Assembly (NCBI GenBank): GCA_010405405.1
Contig: MU004238.1
Span: 1,068,374 to 1,132,373 of the forward strand
From: Microthyrium microscopicum
Taxonomy: Eukaryota > Ascomycota > Dothideomycetes > Microthyriales > Microthyriaceae
Length of the DNA stretch: 64,000 nt
Direction: 5' to 3'
The position numbers and the translations under genes are program-made. The notes beneath the pieces are model-generated. The model did no database searches. It was not told the origin of the DNA and saw nothing but the letters and a program-made list of their open reading frames with translations. This document shows positions 11,756-21,448 of this stretch, piece after piece; the stretch's first letter is position 1, and each line of letters starts with the position of its first letter.

Positions 11756-12664
11756 ATGTCGGCCAGAAGAGACCTTTCTGGTGGTAACTTTACAGCCACC
11801 ATTCACTCCACAACCTACGAATACATATCTCCACTGAGGCTTGATCTAGCCGGCAAACATGTCCTGATCACAGGCGCAGCTTGGGAAAATGGAATCGGAT
11901 ATGCCACAGCTACCGCTTTTGCATGTGCTGGAGCGTCTGCAATCGCTTTGGCTGACCTGTATGGCATAGCGGACGACCTCCCTGTGAAATTGAAGACAGC
12001 TGCAACGGACGCTGGGCGCCCGGAGCCTGTGGTCTTGACATGTACGGTTGACATTGCACAGCCAGATAGTGTTCAGGCGATGTATGACACCGTGTCACAA
12101 GGCTTTGGTGGACGTCTGGATATTGTAGTGAACAATGCAGCCCACCAGGAACCATACAAGCCACTCCTCGAAGCAGACGCAGATGTGTATTGGCGGACTT
12201 GGGAAGTCAACATCCGGGGGCTCATCAACATGACGCGCATATTCCTACCTATGCAACTCTTATCCCGTGCTAGTGACAACGGTTTATGCACAATAATCAA
12301 TGTATCCTCTTCAGGCGCCTTGACCGCTCGTCCTGGAAGCGGCAGTTATCGAAGTTCAAAACTGGCAATATTGAGATGGACGGAAACTCTGCAGCTGGAA
12401 TACGGTGACAAGGGACTGTTGACATTTTGTGTGAATCCGGGTGCGATCAGGACAGAGATTACCCGGAATGAGCCCCAGGAATTGCGGGATGCATTACCAC
12501 ATCGTCCAGATATAGCCGGCGACACGATTACCTGGCTGGCAGCTGAACGTAAGGAGTGGCTAGGTGGTAGATACGTTAACTGCCCATGGGATATGGAGGA
12601 ACTTATGAAGAAGAAAGACGAGATTGTTGAGAAGGATAAACTTAAGATGAGGATGGCGTTTTAA
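11756..12664 (+). CDS. Short-chain dehydrogenase/reductase
   Basis: This intronless gene encodes a 302-aa NAD(P)-dependent oxidoreductase of the classical SDR family. Visible signatures are a Rossmann glycine motif TGAAWENGIG (residues 39-48), NNAA (126-129, usual NNAG), the catalytic Ser region NVSSSG (182-187) and the Tyr-xxx-Lys pair in YRSSK (Tyr198, Lys202). The glycine motif departs from the usual TGxxxGIG by carrying two extra residues (AWEN) before GIG. A roughly 30-residue N-terminal extension precedes the Rossmann fold, and a Lys/Glu-rich tail follows. It lies about 400 bp from the RIP block and reads in the same orientation as the next small gene. The substrate cannot be told from sequence. 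Confidence 0.9.
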   Translation: MSARRDLSGGNFTATIHSTTYEYISPLRLDLAGKHVLITGAAWENGIGYATATAFACAGASAIALADLYGIADDLPVKLKTAATDAGRPEPVVLTCTVDIAQPDSVQAMYDTVSQGFGGRLDIVVNNAAHQEPYKPLLEADADVYWRTWEVNIRGLINMTRIFLPMQLLSRASDNGLCTIINVSSSGALTARPGSGSYRSSKLAILRWTETLQLEYGDKGLLTFCVNPGAIRTEITRNEPQELRDALPHRPDIAGDTITWLAAERKEWLGGRYVNCPWDMEELMKKKDEIVEKDKLKMRMAF

Positions 12665-12775
12665 GGCCATGCCTCTGAAAAGAGCCGAAACCATAAGCAA
12701 AGATCAACTCGATGACAGAACGAGCGACAATGCACAAGCCAAGCAATTGAGTTGCTTGAGCAGACTGGCGGATCA

Positions 12776-13306
12776 ATGAAAAAGCAGGCCATCAGAAGCA
12801 AGCTTACGAAGGAATACCAGCTGAGCGAGGAGGATGACCACCAAAAGCATATCGTGGAAGATGCATCGCTCAAACTCAAGCCATGCGACAAGGCTAAAGT
12901 TGTTAGGCCTATTGCAGCAATTGGACAAATATTCCTTACCTCTACATCAACAACCGGTTCCGCGGCAAATGAGATTGGAGTTCTTGCGCCTATATCAGAG
13001 CCCGAAATTGGAAGCCTGTTTCGCGATATTCTTCGCGCATTTGATCGTGATTGTGTGGACGAGGCTAAAATCAAGGTCTTTCTGGAAACCGATCGCGCAA
13101 CGTATAGTGATCACTTCGCCTTTTACCGATCAATTCCAGTCATCTCCCTGCTTGACTTCATTCGAGCTGCTTTTCACTACGAGACTGCAAAGAGGAGTTT
13201 AGGCCAGATGCGATCTGGCAGCAAGGCAAGTGCTAGACTCAAGCGTCCAGCCGAATCAGAGTATTGTGACGAGTCGTCCAAGAGACAGTGCCGAGCGTCC
13301 CACTAG
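12776..13306 (+). CDS. Hypothetical protein, 176 aa
   Basis: An open frame starting at the first ATG (12,776) encodes a 176-aa charged protein that I do not recognise. It lies 112 bp downstream of the SDR stop, in the same reading phase but separated by stops. The middle (about residues 75-150) alternates acidic and hydrophobic residues (EPEIGSLFRDILRAFDRD, then FLETDRATYSDHFAFYRS) and looks like a folded helical segment. The C-terminus is basic, with a possible bipartite nuclear signal (KRPAES...SSKRQCR). Codon use looks coding rather than random. No intron is needed. It could be a small real gene or the end of a decayed one near the repeat block. Confidence 0.45.
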   Translation: MKKQAIRSKLTKEYQLSEEDDHQKHIVEDASLKLKPCDKAKVVRPIAAIGQIFLTSTSTTGSAANEIGVLAPISEPEIGSLFRDILRAFDRDCVDEAKIKVFLETDRATYSDHFAFYRSIPVISLLDFIRAAFHYETAKRSLGQMRSGSKASARLKRPAESEYCDESSKRQCRASH

Positions 13307-13763
13307 TTGTAACAGACAGCAACAACCACGACATGTAGGTGATTTTCTGTCCCAAATTTGGCGGGACAATTGGTGATTTGGCAACTGATAGGATCCTGGG
13401 TGTCTAGGTCATGGGGTTCTTCAACGGAACACCGCGGAATCTACCATTTTTCTTTCAAGGAGGACTGAAATCTGGTTAGACAGGGTTAGTAGAGAGGCAA
13501 ATCATAAGAACTTGACATCAATACTTCTCGGCAATGAGGATTATGTATTTGTTCACCTGCCAGAAGTGAAGATGTTCAATATGATACAGAGGCTCTTTAT
13601 GTGCAAAACAAGATCCATGTGAGTCATATAGTCCGCCTATTATGCATACGCCTTGTGAATGCTAGACAGGCCTTTTCCCATCCGGCTGAGCATAGTGTGA
13701 CAGTTGTGTTGCGCGCGCGTCGCTCGATCCTTCATGATATTCCGGAAGCCTTTTTATGCACAT
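13307..13763. other. Intergenic, 3' of both neighbours
   Basis: This convergent intergenic stretch lies between the 176-aa gene and TIM10. I see no conserved reading frame or RNA gene; the small frames here are unsupported. Confidence 0.5.
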
Positions 13764-14110
13764 TTACATGCCCATCATTCCGCCACCATTCTTTGAAGCC
13801 TCCTCCATCTTCTTCTGCATCAATTGTTGGGACGCTAGGAACTTTGCGACGCATCGGTCCAGACACACGCTCTCGCCCTTGTTGAGCTCGCCCTCGACGA
13901 AGTTTTTGTTGTTTTGAAGCACGCATTTCTTCATACATGATCCCATCATTCTATAAACAATCGTGTTAGCAATACAATGATGAATTGGCTCCGGGACGGA
14001 TTCGCGGACCTGGTGAAGATGTCGGTGCTTGTCTCGAATTCCATGTCAAGCATGGCGAACTTCTCGTCTTTGGACGGCTGAGGCCGTTGACCACCGAAGA
14101 TGAACGACAT
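13764..14110 (-). CDS. TIM10: Mitochondrial intermembrane-space chaperone Tim10
   Basis: Two exons on the minus strand (14,110-14,010 and 13,950-13,764) encode 95 aa. The protein has the twin CX3C motif of small Tim proteins: CMKKC in the first helix and CLDRC in the second, linked by the acidic EGELNKGES segment that is closest to Tim10 rather than Tim9, Tim8 or Tim13. Tim10 partners Tim9 in a hexamer that escorts hydrophobic precursors across the intermembrane space, and folding depends on the Mia40 disulfide relay. The intron (13,951-14,009, 59 nt) has a GTCCGC donor, a clear GCTAAC branch point and a TATAG acceptor. The Met-rich C-terminus (GGGMMGM) is a small oddity. Without splicing the start would be missed, leaving a 61-aa frame. 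Confidence 0.92.
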
Positions 14111-14555
14111 TATGGCAGAAGGTTGGTGAAGTAGATGATGGGGTCTTGAAAGGAGAGGTTCTTATGATAGAAGCTGAAGATGTTGGAAAAAGTGAGTGGA
14201 CAGTCTGTGAGTCGAAGTACAGGAGAATCGACGGGCTTTTGGATGTGGTCCAAGCTTCAAATCGAGATATTTTCTTGCGGACGATTGATTTGCTTCAACT
14301 CCAACCTCACTCCAACTTCGTCTCTCATTTTGCTCAAACTACCACTCTCATTTTGCGAAAGCATGAGGCCATTGAATAGTAGGTACGCTATGCTCCTTTT
14401 TTAGTCTTGCTTTTCATGATGATACATGTATAACATTAGAACCGTTGCGACTGAGCGCAAGCTTTGATCTTACCTACTCAAATCCTGATTCACACCTTAA
14501 GCTTTATATTTGTTCTATGTGTTGGTCTACCTTAAGCTAAACATATCCCTACAGA
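14111..14555. other. Divergent promoter of TIM10 and lysyl-tRNA synthetase
   Basis: Two mitochondrial-protein genes start outward from this 445-bp region. It contains a repeated CTTAAGCT-type stretch just before the synthetase start. I see no clear TATA box or RNA gene. Confidence 0.5.
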
Positions 14556-16543
14556 ATGCGCCCCGGTTATGCGCTTCGGACCACTCGAATTCTTCGCCGG
14601 TACTATAGTAGCAGTAGGAATGCATCCTCCATCACACCATCTGTTTCTGCGCCAGGGTTGCTTTGGGCCGCGGAATCCTTTCCCCAACGAGTTAACGAGC
14701 TGAAAGAATACTATCATGACAACGACACTGTTAAGCATGGAGACTCCATGTATCCGCGGCTCCCACGCATGGAAGGCTTTATTGGCCCGAAGAGGTTTCC
14801 AAGCCTTGTTAGAGATCTGGCCGCCAAACAGGCGTCTACAGACTCTTCCAATATCGAGGGCTCGCCAAGCTCGCAGATCGCAACCCACCTATGGAGCCTT
14901 GTTGGTTTGTCACACTCTACTTAGTGTGAATTTTGGCTAATTGGAACAGGTCGGGTGGACGCTGTTCGCACGCACGGTAAACATCTGATTTTTATCGACT
15001 TGACCCGGGACGAGCGGACCATTCAAGTAATGTGCAATTACAAGTCCTTTGAACGAAAAGATGCAGATCAAGGGAAGGAACCTGGTCCCGCGATCGAACA
15101 GGCATGGGAGAAATTTGCCAAAACAGTTAAGCCTAGAGATACATATGGTCAGTGGATTTGAAAGTCATCGTGAAGAAATCTAACACCTTCTGAGCCTTCA
15201 CCGGGCGCCCTATGACCACTTCATCCGGACAATCAACCCTTGAGTGCAAGCGCCTTCCAACTTTGCTAGCTCCGTCACTACACCAAAGGCCTGATAATAT
15301 CAAGGATCGTCAAACTTTGGCTAGATTCCCCCAACTCGAGCTTGATCAAAGTATTGAAAAACGTCGTCTCATAAAGCTACGACATGGGATTCTGAAGTAT
15401 CTACGCTGGTACTTGCATGGGGCCCACTTTGTTGAAGTGAATACACCTATCATCGCTGCAGATGCTGGCGGTGCTGTCGCGAAACCATTTGTTACACGAG
15501 GAAACAAGACGTCGGATCAAGACTTGTTCCTGAGAATTGCGCCAGAGTTAGAACTCAAAAAACTCATAGCTGCTGGTATGGACCGAGTCTACGAAATCGG
15601 TCCTAGTTTTCGCAATGAAGGTAGGTCTTTGTTTCTCGTCTTGCCTCACTTGTACAAAACTAACTGTTCGATAGGTCTAGACGCAACCCACAACCCGGAG
15701 TTCAGTATTTGCGAATTTTATATGGCGTTTGCTTCTTTGAGCTCAATTATGCAAAGGACTGAAATAATTTTACGCCAGCTCGTCGAACGGTTTACTGTTT
15801 CACCTGGCGACCAGCTGCCACTACCCGAATATCTACCTACACTAAAAAATCTATCATCTACGATGAAGGAAAGTTTTCCAAAGATACAATTTCTCCCAAA
15901 GTTAGAAGAGATATTGCATGAACAAGCCGAGCTAGCAGATTTTCATTTCCAACAGCCACTGACTACTGAATCACTACAATCAGTCATCGATATTATGCCC
16001 AAACTCGGCATCAAGCAAGAACAAATTGGCAATGATCCCAAAGTTCCTCACATCCTCGACCTTCTTGCTAGCCATCTCCTCGAGCCACTATGCGACAAGC
16101 CCTCCTTCATCGTCAACTATCCAGCCATCATGTCACCTCTTGCCAAGTCATATATATGCCCCCAAACCGGCATTGAACTCTCTGCTCGAGCTGAGTTGTT
16201 CATTCATGGAACCGAGGTGGCCAACATGTACGAGGAGGAGAACAATCCTTTCGTTCAGGCACGCAAATTTCTTTTACAGCAGCTCGATTCTCTCGACAAC
16301 ACTGCGCAGGCACTGGAACGCTTGGGCGGATCCACCCTTGACGAGCTATCACATCAACAAATCGTGAACTTGCTGACGCCTGGCCAACGGTACTATATTC
16401 GTGTACTGGAGATGGGTCTACCCCCTACAGGTGGATGGGGATGCGGACTGGATCGATTGGTCATGCTGCTTGGTGGTGCTAAGCGGATTGAAGAGGTATT
16501 GCCATTTGGCAACTTGAGGCATGTCATTGCAATGGGAACGTAA
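14556..16543 (+). CDS. MSK1: Mitochondrial lysyl-tRNA synthetase
   Basis: Four exons (14,556-14,904; 14,950-15,147; 15,195-15,620; 15,675-16,543) encode a class II lysyl-tRNA synthetase that charges mitochondrial tRNA-Lys. The N-terminus (RTTRILRRYYSSSRN) is a typical presequence. An OB-fold anticodon domain (GRVDAVRTHGKHLIFIDL) precedes the catalytic core. Class II motif 2 reads YEIGPSFRNEG, followed after the third intron by LDATHNPEFSICEFY; motif 3 is GWGCGLDRLVMLLGGAKR. Introns are 45, 47 and 54 nt; the third is in-frame without a stop but interrupts motif 2, so it must be spliced. The stop codon TAA overlaps a GTAAGT sequence (see findings). Its divergent neighbour is TIM10. Confidence 0.93.
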
Positions 16544-17249
16544 GTGTAAGAGTATTGTATGTATCTACTATGGAACCATGTTAACAACCTAGTTGCCTTC
16601 TCGTGATTGCGTCGAACTCATGTGCTTCAAGACTAAGCCGGTTGCTTCACTTCCTTTCTGTTAGTTCCTATACCGACCATCACTGCCTTAGAACTATATC
16701 TGGTGTACATTCCATTCCATCTAACTCTCCATCGTTGACCACCAATGATGCCCAAAGGGCTCAGAGTCGTATGCGTTTCCAAAACGCCTCACTCACTCAG
16801 GGCGTTCCTTCTCGAAGCAGCTACACAGCGTTAGGCTTTGGCACCATAAAGTCGTAACTGCAATTGTATCGCTCCATATTTGCTTCAAAGAGATCCTCAC
16901 ACTCTCACTAACTCAAGATAGAGCCTGAATAGGCTCTCAGCATCCATAAGCTGATGCCTATCTTTGCCATATTCCTCGGTTCTTCTCGTAGCCTTCTCAG
17001 CTTTCACCTGTAACCTTCTTCTACCTTCTGCCTGCTTCGTATCCTGTTTATGCAACCTCTCCTCTCTTTGCCTATGCCGTCCCCTCTCCTCTACCTTATC
17101 TTCAACCAGCTTCTCTAACACAAGTCCTCAATCTGTGTTGTTATAACCTTGCTGCCTTTTTCTCTCACCCCTTTGCCTACTTCCCTACTCTTAAATCTTC
17201 TTATTCTTTATATTAAGAGTTTCTATTCTTATAAGAGAAAGTCATCATT
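16544..17249. other. Intergenic with pyrimidine-rich leader
   Basis: The first 310 bases contain a frame (16,593-16,857) that could be a spliced extension of the synthetase (see findings). Bases 16,900-17,210 are a strongly pyrimidine-rich, CTTCT-dominated tract typical of a fungal promoter or 5' leader for the next gene. No other gene seen. Confidence 0.5.
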
Positions 17250-18207
17250 ATGAGCTGGTCAAAGTCTACTAATGAACGGCAATCTTTTGCAAAGATCACC
17301 AACCGAATGATCATTCAATTCAAGTAAGTCTCTTATACTCTAGCCGCTATCTTATTATCAATCTTTAACAAAATCTAGAAGCACTACGACTCGCTCCAAG
17401 CAATTCCTCCATGGCTTAGAGGCAAAAACCTCATTCGATGAGCTTACCACCCCTGAGCAAGCAGACTATCTGCTGTCTAATCCAACCCCAAACATCCTCG
17501 CCCATGTCCCGATGAACGAGTCACTCACGGAGTTCTGGCGAGATAGTCATGGCAGAGCTTTTGACCCGGCCGCCACAGCTACACTGACCTCCCACGAGGT
17601 CACGGCTTTCACTATGGCCATGCAGTCAATGAAAAGTCGCCTGGGAAAACTCAGCCAGTCATCATCCTCCACGAAAAACAACTTTTCTGTCACGGAAAAA
17701 CAACTCGACTCCATGCTGCAACGACTAAGCTTGACGTTTTGGTCAATCAATGCGCCCAATGCTGGCAATCTCTCTCCCGCCGTAGAGACAGAGAGCGCTC
17801 TTGCGACGCTTTGCAATGATGACCATGTTGTACAGTCAATCGAAGACTCTCCTCATGATGCCAAGCCAGCCAACCTCGCCACACCGGGGTTTGATCAAGA
17901 CGGATTCCGCCGTCCAGAACTCCCCAAGAAGCACCGACTGTCTCAGACGGGCTTCAGAACCCCTCCTGAGGCTGACTCTGATGATGAGTCTGATATTCAA
18001 CATGACGCACCACCAAAACGTCGCCGCGTCCACCCTCCCACTGTTGCCTGTAAGCCCAAAACCACCGGAAAAGCCAGAAGTGAGCGAGGCATGACAGTAT
18101 CCAACATCATCCCCGGCCCGCGAACAAGACGCAACCGCGGTGGAGTACCACCACGCGACTGGCGTCCCTCGCAAGTTCGAGCGCTAAAAGATCTTGAGCG
18201 TCATTAG
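17250..18207 (+). CDS. Hypothetical protein, probably nuclear, 300 aa
   Basis: Two exons (17,250-17,323 and 17,379-18,207) joined at a 55-nt intron (GTAAGT donor, CTAG acceptor) give a 300-aa protein that I do not recognise. Splicing joins ...IIQFK to STTTRSKQFLHGLEAK in frame, giving a short, possibly conserved N-terminal region. The rest is Ser/Thr-rich, with an acidic patch (EADSDDESD) followed by a clear basic nuclear signal (PPKRRR) and a basic tail with RTRRNRGG. The layout suggests a nuclear, largely disordered protein. An ATG further down (17,512) would give only 231 aa; the longer spliced form is preferred because exon 1 and upstream exon 2 are open and the junction is clean. Confidence 0.65.
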
Positions 18208-19186
18208 CTCGTCAGCTTCCCTCTCCTGCCCGGGCAGTGAGTCAACTGGCATCTTCTTATCTACCCATACTATCATTCTTTGGTATTCTGCATACCTACT
18301 TCTGGTAAGCCAAGTCGTATTTCTGTTCATGTCCTAATCTATTCTAACTTTAGAGCAGGTTTGCTGGCTTGTTTGATTGCTAGCTTGTTTTATTGCCCTT
18401 TAGCTTCTTTCTATGAAGTCTATTCTATACCTCTATATAGAGTTAAGAATTTACTTCTTGCTATTACTTATGAATAGTTAGGCAAGTTGCTTACTATTTA
18501 TTTATAGCTTAAGCTTTTTTTAGGTTTAGGCGATAAAGAAAGGTTCTCTAAGTCTAAAAAGGCTAAAGAAAAAAAGGTTTAGGGAGAAGGAAAATAGGGT
18601 TTGACTTTGAACTTTGGAAAAAGGACTCAGAAAACAGAGAGAAGGAAGAAAATGGTTGTTTGTTTGCATTTTCTATTTCCCTGTCTTCACCACAAGAAGA
18701 GAGATATTCCCCAGCAATTCATTTACATTTACAATCCAAATGCTTAACCAAGTGACCATCTGCTGCACTCAAGCAAGTCAAATCATGCTACATTTTGTGG
18801 CGAGATGACCGTCTTTGAAATTCTCGCTTGCTAGACCAAAATCTCCAACATCCCAACCTATTCATGCTCAACGAGACTTCGACCATGGCGATGTATATTG
18901 AGAAAAAATCCACCAAGCTCGGGATTGAATGGTTGTATGATGGAACTGAATTTTCAAAATGCTGCTGCCAACAGGCAATTCCGCGACTGGATTCTTAACT
19001 TTAACTTCAAGATAGAAAACATCAAGCCATCTTTAAACATCAAGATCGTCCTTGCGCTCCACTATAGAACGACGTGTCAAGCATTTTGAGTCCCACAAGC
19101 AATGTATTACAAAAGTTATGCCAGGCTATCAAAACACGCCATTCCACTTCGTTCGTGTTAATCATCACATCGTTAAACATAACTAT
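18208..19186. other. Intergenic, AT-rich in part
   Basis: Bases 18,290-18,600 are TA-rich and Lys/Leu-codon-like, resembling a lightly mutated repeat fragment, but no domain can be read. The remainder is mixed sequence between two convergent genes. No gene supported. Confidence 0.4.
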
Positions 19187-20305
19187 TCAGGCACTCTCTC
19201 TCCGATGCGGATCATGCAGCTCGTAGGGTGGCGGCGGATCTGTAGGTAATCTGCCCACTCTCACACCCACTCCTGCTCCCGCACCTGCTCTCGCCGATTC
19301 CGCTTTGCGCTCTCGCTGCTTTGCTAGCCGGGCTGGCGCTGCATCTCCTAGTATCAGCGCCCACACCGTCCGCGCATCACCCGATGCCTCCGCGATACGC
19401 ACTTTGCCCTCTGATGCGAGCGCATAGCCACCAAATGCCACCTTGGCTAATTGGATGGCAGGAGATACCAAGTCAAGTGCTAAATGCTCTTGAAGATAGG
19501 CTGCGAGTGCTGCTGTGAATGGTCCAGTGATTGGGGTGCGTGTGTCCGAAGTGCTGGTTGGTGCCGTGCCAACTGCGCGAAAGGGTAAGATGTCGTCTTG
19601 TGCGATACCAATATCTAAACCCCGAAGATTGGGAGCAGCAGTTGGGAATGCAAGTTGGATCTGAATGGCTTTCGGTACCGCAGTCTGCGGGTTGGTTGCT
19701 GCGCGGGTGGCCGTGCGCGACAGGACAGCCTCGAGGGCACGCGAGATTAAAGAGGCGCGCAAATGCATGGGTGTGATATGTGTGTCGAAAGTAGTGGTGA
19801 GATATGTAGTGAATGCCTCGCGCAAAGGGGCGGGCATCTTGACGAGTAGAAGCGGTAGTCGGGTGAAGCCAGGCTCAGAGCTCTTGTCACGCGCTTGGCC
19901 AAGCAATATGGCAGAGTAGGTGATGCGTTCGTAGAGAATCTGAACGTGCACGCCACGAGCCTCGGGGATGCCAATGGGAGCAATCATGGAAATGTCATCT
20001 TCGTCCTCATCGTCCACAGCATGGGCGCGTGTCCAGGCTTCTTCATCGCCGAGTAGATCCCAGGTACAATTTTTGAAGGCGCCAGTTGAGGAGCTTGGCG
20101 CTGATGTGGAATTTTCTATTTCAGCGGCGATTTGAAAGCCGCGCAAAGTATCGCCTTTCACGATGTCGCGAAAGCGACGCGCATGAATGGCGAGGCTGTC
20201 GAGGATGGGAGCGTTGCCATTGTACAAAGGAGAGACGCGAAAGACGTGAAATGTTGTGCCATACAAAGGGTAGGGCTCCGATTCTCTAGTATTCCGAGGA
20301 GCCAT
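19187..20305 (-). CDS. Inner kinetochore protein, CENP-L/Fta1-like
   Basis: This intronless minus-strand gene encodes 372 aa. The N-terminus (PLYGTTFHVFRVSPLY, then RRFRDIVKGDTLRGFQI) resembles the start of fungal Sim4-complex subunit Fta1, the CENP-L homologue, which with CENP-N bridges centromeric nucleosomes to the kinetochore. The middle carries an acidic DDEDEDD patch and then a region of alternating strands and helices (GVHVQILYERITYSAILL). The C-terminus is Ala/Gly-rich (GAGAGVGVRVG) and ends in a Pro-rich stretch. Length fits the family. The assignment rests on recognising the N-terminal pattern, not on a search. A second kinetochore gene lies at 33.1 kb. Confidence 0.6.
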   Translation of the reverse strand: MAPRNTRESEPYPLYGTTFHVFRVSPLYNGNAPILDSLAIHARRFRDIVKGDTLRGFQIAAEIENSTSAPSSSTGAFKNCTWDLLGDEEAWTRAHAVDDEDEDDISMIAPIGIPEARGVHVQILYERITYSAILLGQARDKSSEPGFTRLPLLLVKMPAPLREAFTTYLTTTFDTHITPMHLRASLISRALEAVLSRTATRAATNPQTAVPKAIQIQLAFPTAAPNLRGLDIGIAQDDILPFRAVGTAPTSTSDTRTPITGPFTAALAAYLQEHLALDLVSPAIQLAKVAFGGYALASEGKVRIAEASGDARTVWALILGDAAPARLAKQRERKAESARAGAGAGVGVRVGRLPTDPPPPYELHDPHRRESA

Positions 20306-20797
20306 TTCTCGACATATTGATTGATCAGTGGTGGTTGAAGGTTGTCTAGGAATGGGATTGTTTGGGGAGAAGTTACACGCGACGACGCGTCTAGGCTACA
20401 AATAGAGCTAGCCGCGCGCTAGTACGGGTCGGGCCGCGTTTCAGCCCCTTTGCTGCTGCTGCTGCTGCTGCTTCCGCTGCTGACTGCTGAATAATACATG
20501 TATCTTCCAACAACAGACGATGGTATGCTGTTCCATAAATAATTGACAATAACCATCGAAGTGAGCTAACGTTCTCTGATGTCGACCATCTGTATCGAAT
20601 CTCGACCAGCAGCTTCCCCATCAACAAGCCGACAATAAAACAGCAACCCACATGAACCCAGTGCTCTCCCTCCTTCCTCATGACAACTGGCAGGCCTAAC
20701 CCCCCTTCAGCACAAAGACAGCATCATCGGGTTGAGCGTTGCGAGGACCAAGACCTACGTATCCATCAGACGTTCCCATGAATCCCCCACCTGGCTC
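20306..20797. other. Intergenic with a CAG/CTG microsatellite
   Basis: This is the upstream region of the Fta1-like gene and the downstream region of the next minus-strand frame. It contains the TGC microsatellite described separately. A 96-codon minus-strand frame here runs through that repeat and has no other support. Confidence 0.5.
20451..20472. repeat. (TGC)n microsatellite
   Basis: Seven uninterrupted TGC units plus one base, followed by CCGCTGCTG. It lies outside any gene I support, upstream of the Fta1-like gene, and could vary in length between strains. Confidence 0.85.
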
Positions 20798-21448
20798 TTA
20801 TTGCAACCCAGTGTGTGAATACTGCCTTGGCCAGATCTGCTCTTTCAAGTAAGAAATGCGTTCGCCAATTCCGCTTGCGTCTAGAATATCCAGGGAAGAT
20901 TTGGTCAATAAACGAGTCGTTGAAGTTCGCTCGATTTCATCGCTACCTAGTGGCTCTATACCTAATGCTCGATAATGCTCCCAATACTCCTCCTGCTTGT
21001 CATTATCATCAGTGGGTGCTGGAGGAATGTGAAAGAGGAGCATCTGAAGAGCAAAGCCAATGAGATCCTCGTCCACGTCATCGTCCAATTGAAACCTGTA
21101 TGCTCAAACTATGGCTTGCAGTGGCGGAATCTCAGCCGGGTAGGTAGAATTTCTATAAACGTAATTTTCAAAGAAGTGAAGCATCCAATCGTCGTCTAGA
21201 ATGCCGTCTGCATCTTGTGCCTGGACTACTAATCTTGGCACATGATCAACCCCAAGCCCGGGGACGAAGAGGCTCAGACCTCTGATAGACGGACCGGCGT
21301 CGAAGGCATAGAACACTCTTTTGTCCGCCTGCCCACAAGGTATGGGGCTTGCTCTGGCAGTACGACCTATGAATTCTGCAGGAGAGTTTGATACCCAAGA
21401 CTGACTAGCTTTAAAAAGCCCGTTGAGGAACCATATATCTTCAGTCAT
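20798..21448 (-). CDS. Unrecognised gene or pseudogene with internal TGA
   Basis: From ATG at 21,448 the frame reads 114 codons (MTEDIWFLNGLFKASQSW at the start, HFFENYVYRNSTYPAEIPP near the break), meets TGA at 21,104-21,106, and continues open in the same frame to 20,798. A 66-nt phase-0 intron from 21,106 down to 21,041 (GTTTGA donor, TTCAG acceptor) would remove the stop and give about 194 aa, but the donor is weak and I see no good branch point. The start overlaps the stop of the upstream membrane-protein gene (ATGACTGA), which is unusual for fungi. The protein looks folded (aromatic, charged) but I do not recognise it. It may be a real spliced gene or a decaying one. Confidence 0.4.

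Noticed and set aside
20391-20681. 96-codon minus-strand frame with a poly-Ala run
   Set aside because: The poly-Ala comes from the microsatellite; nothing else supports coding.
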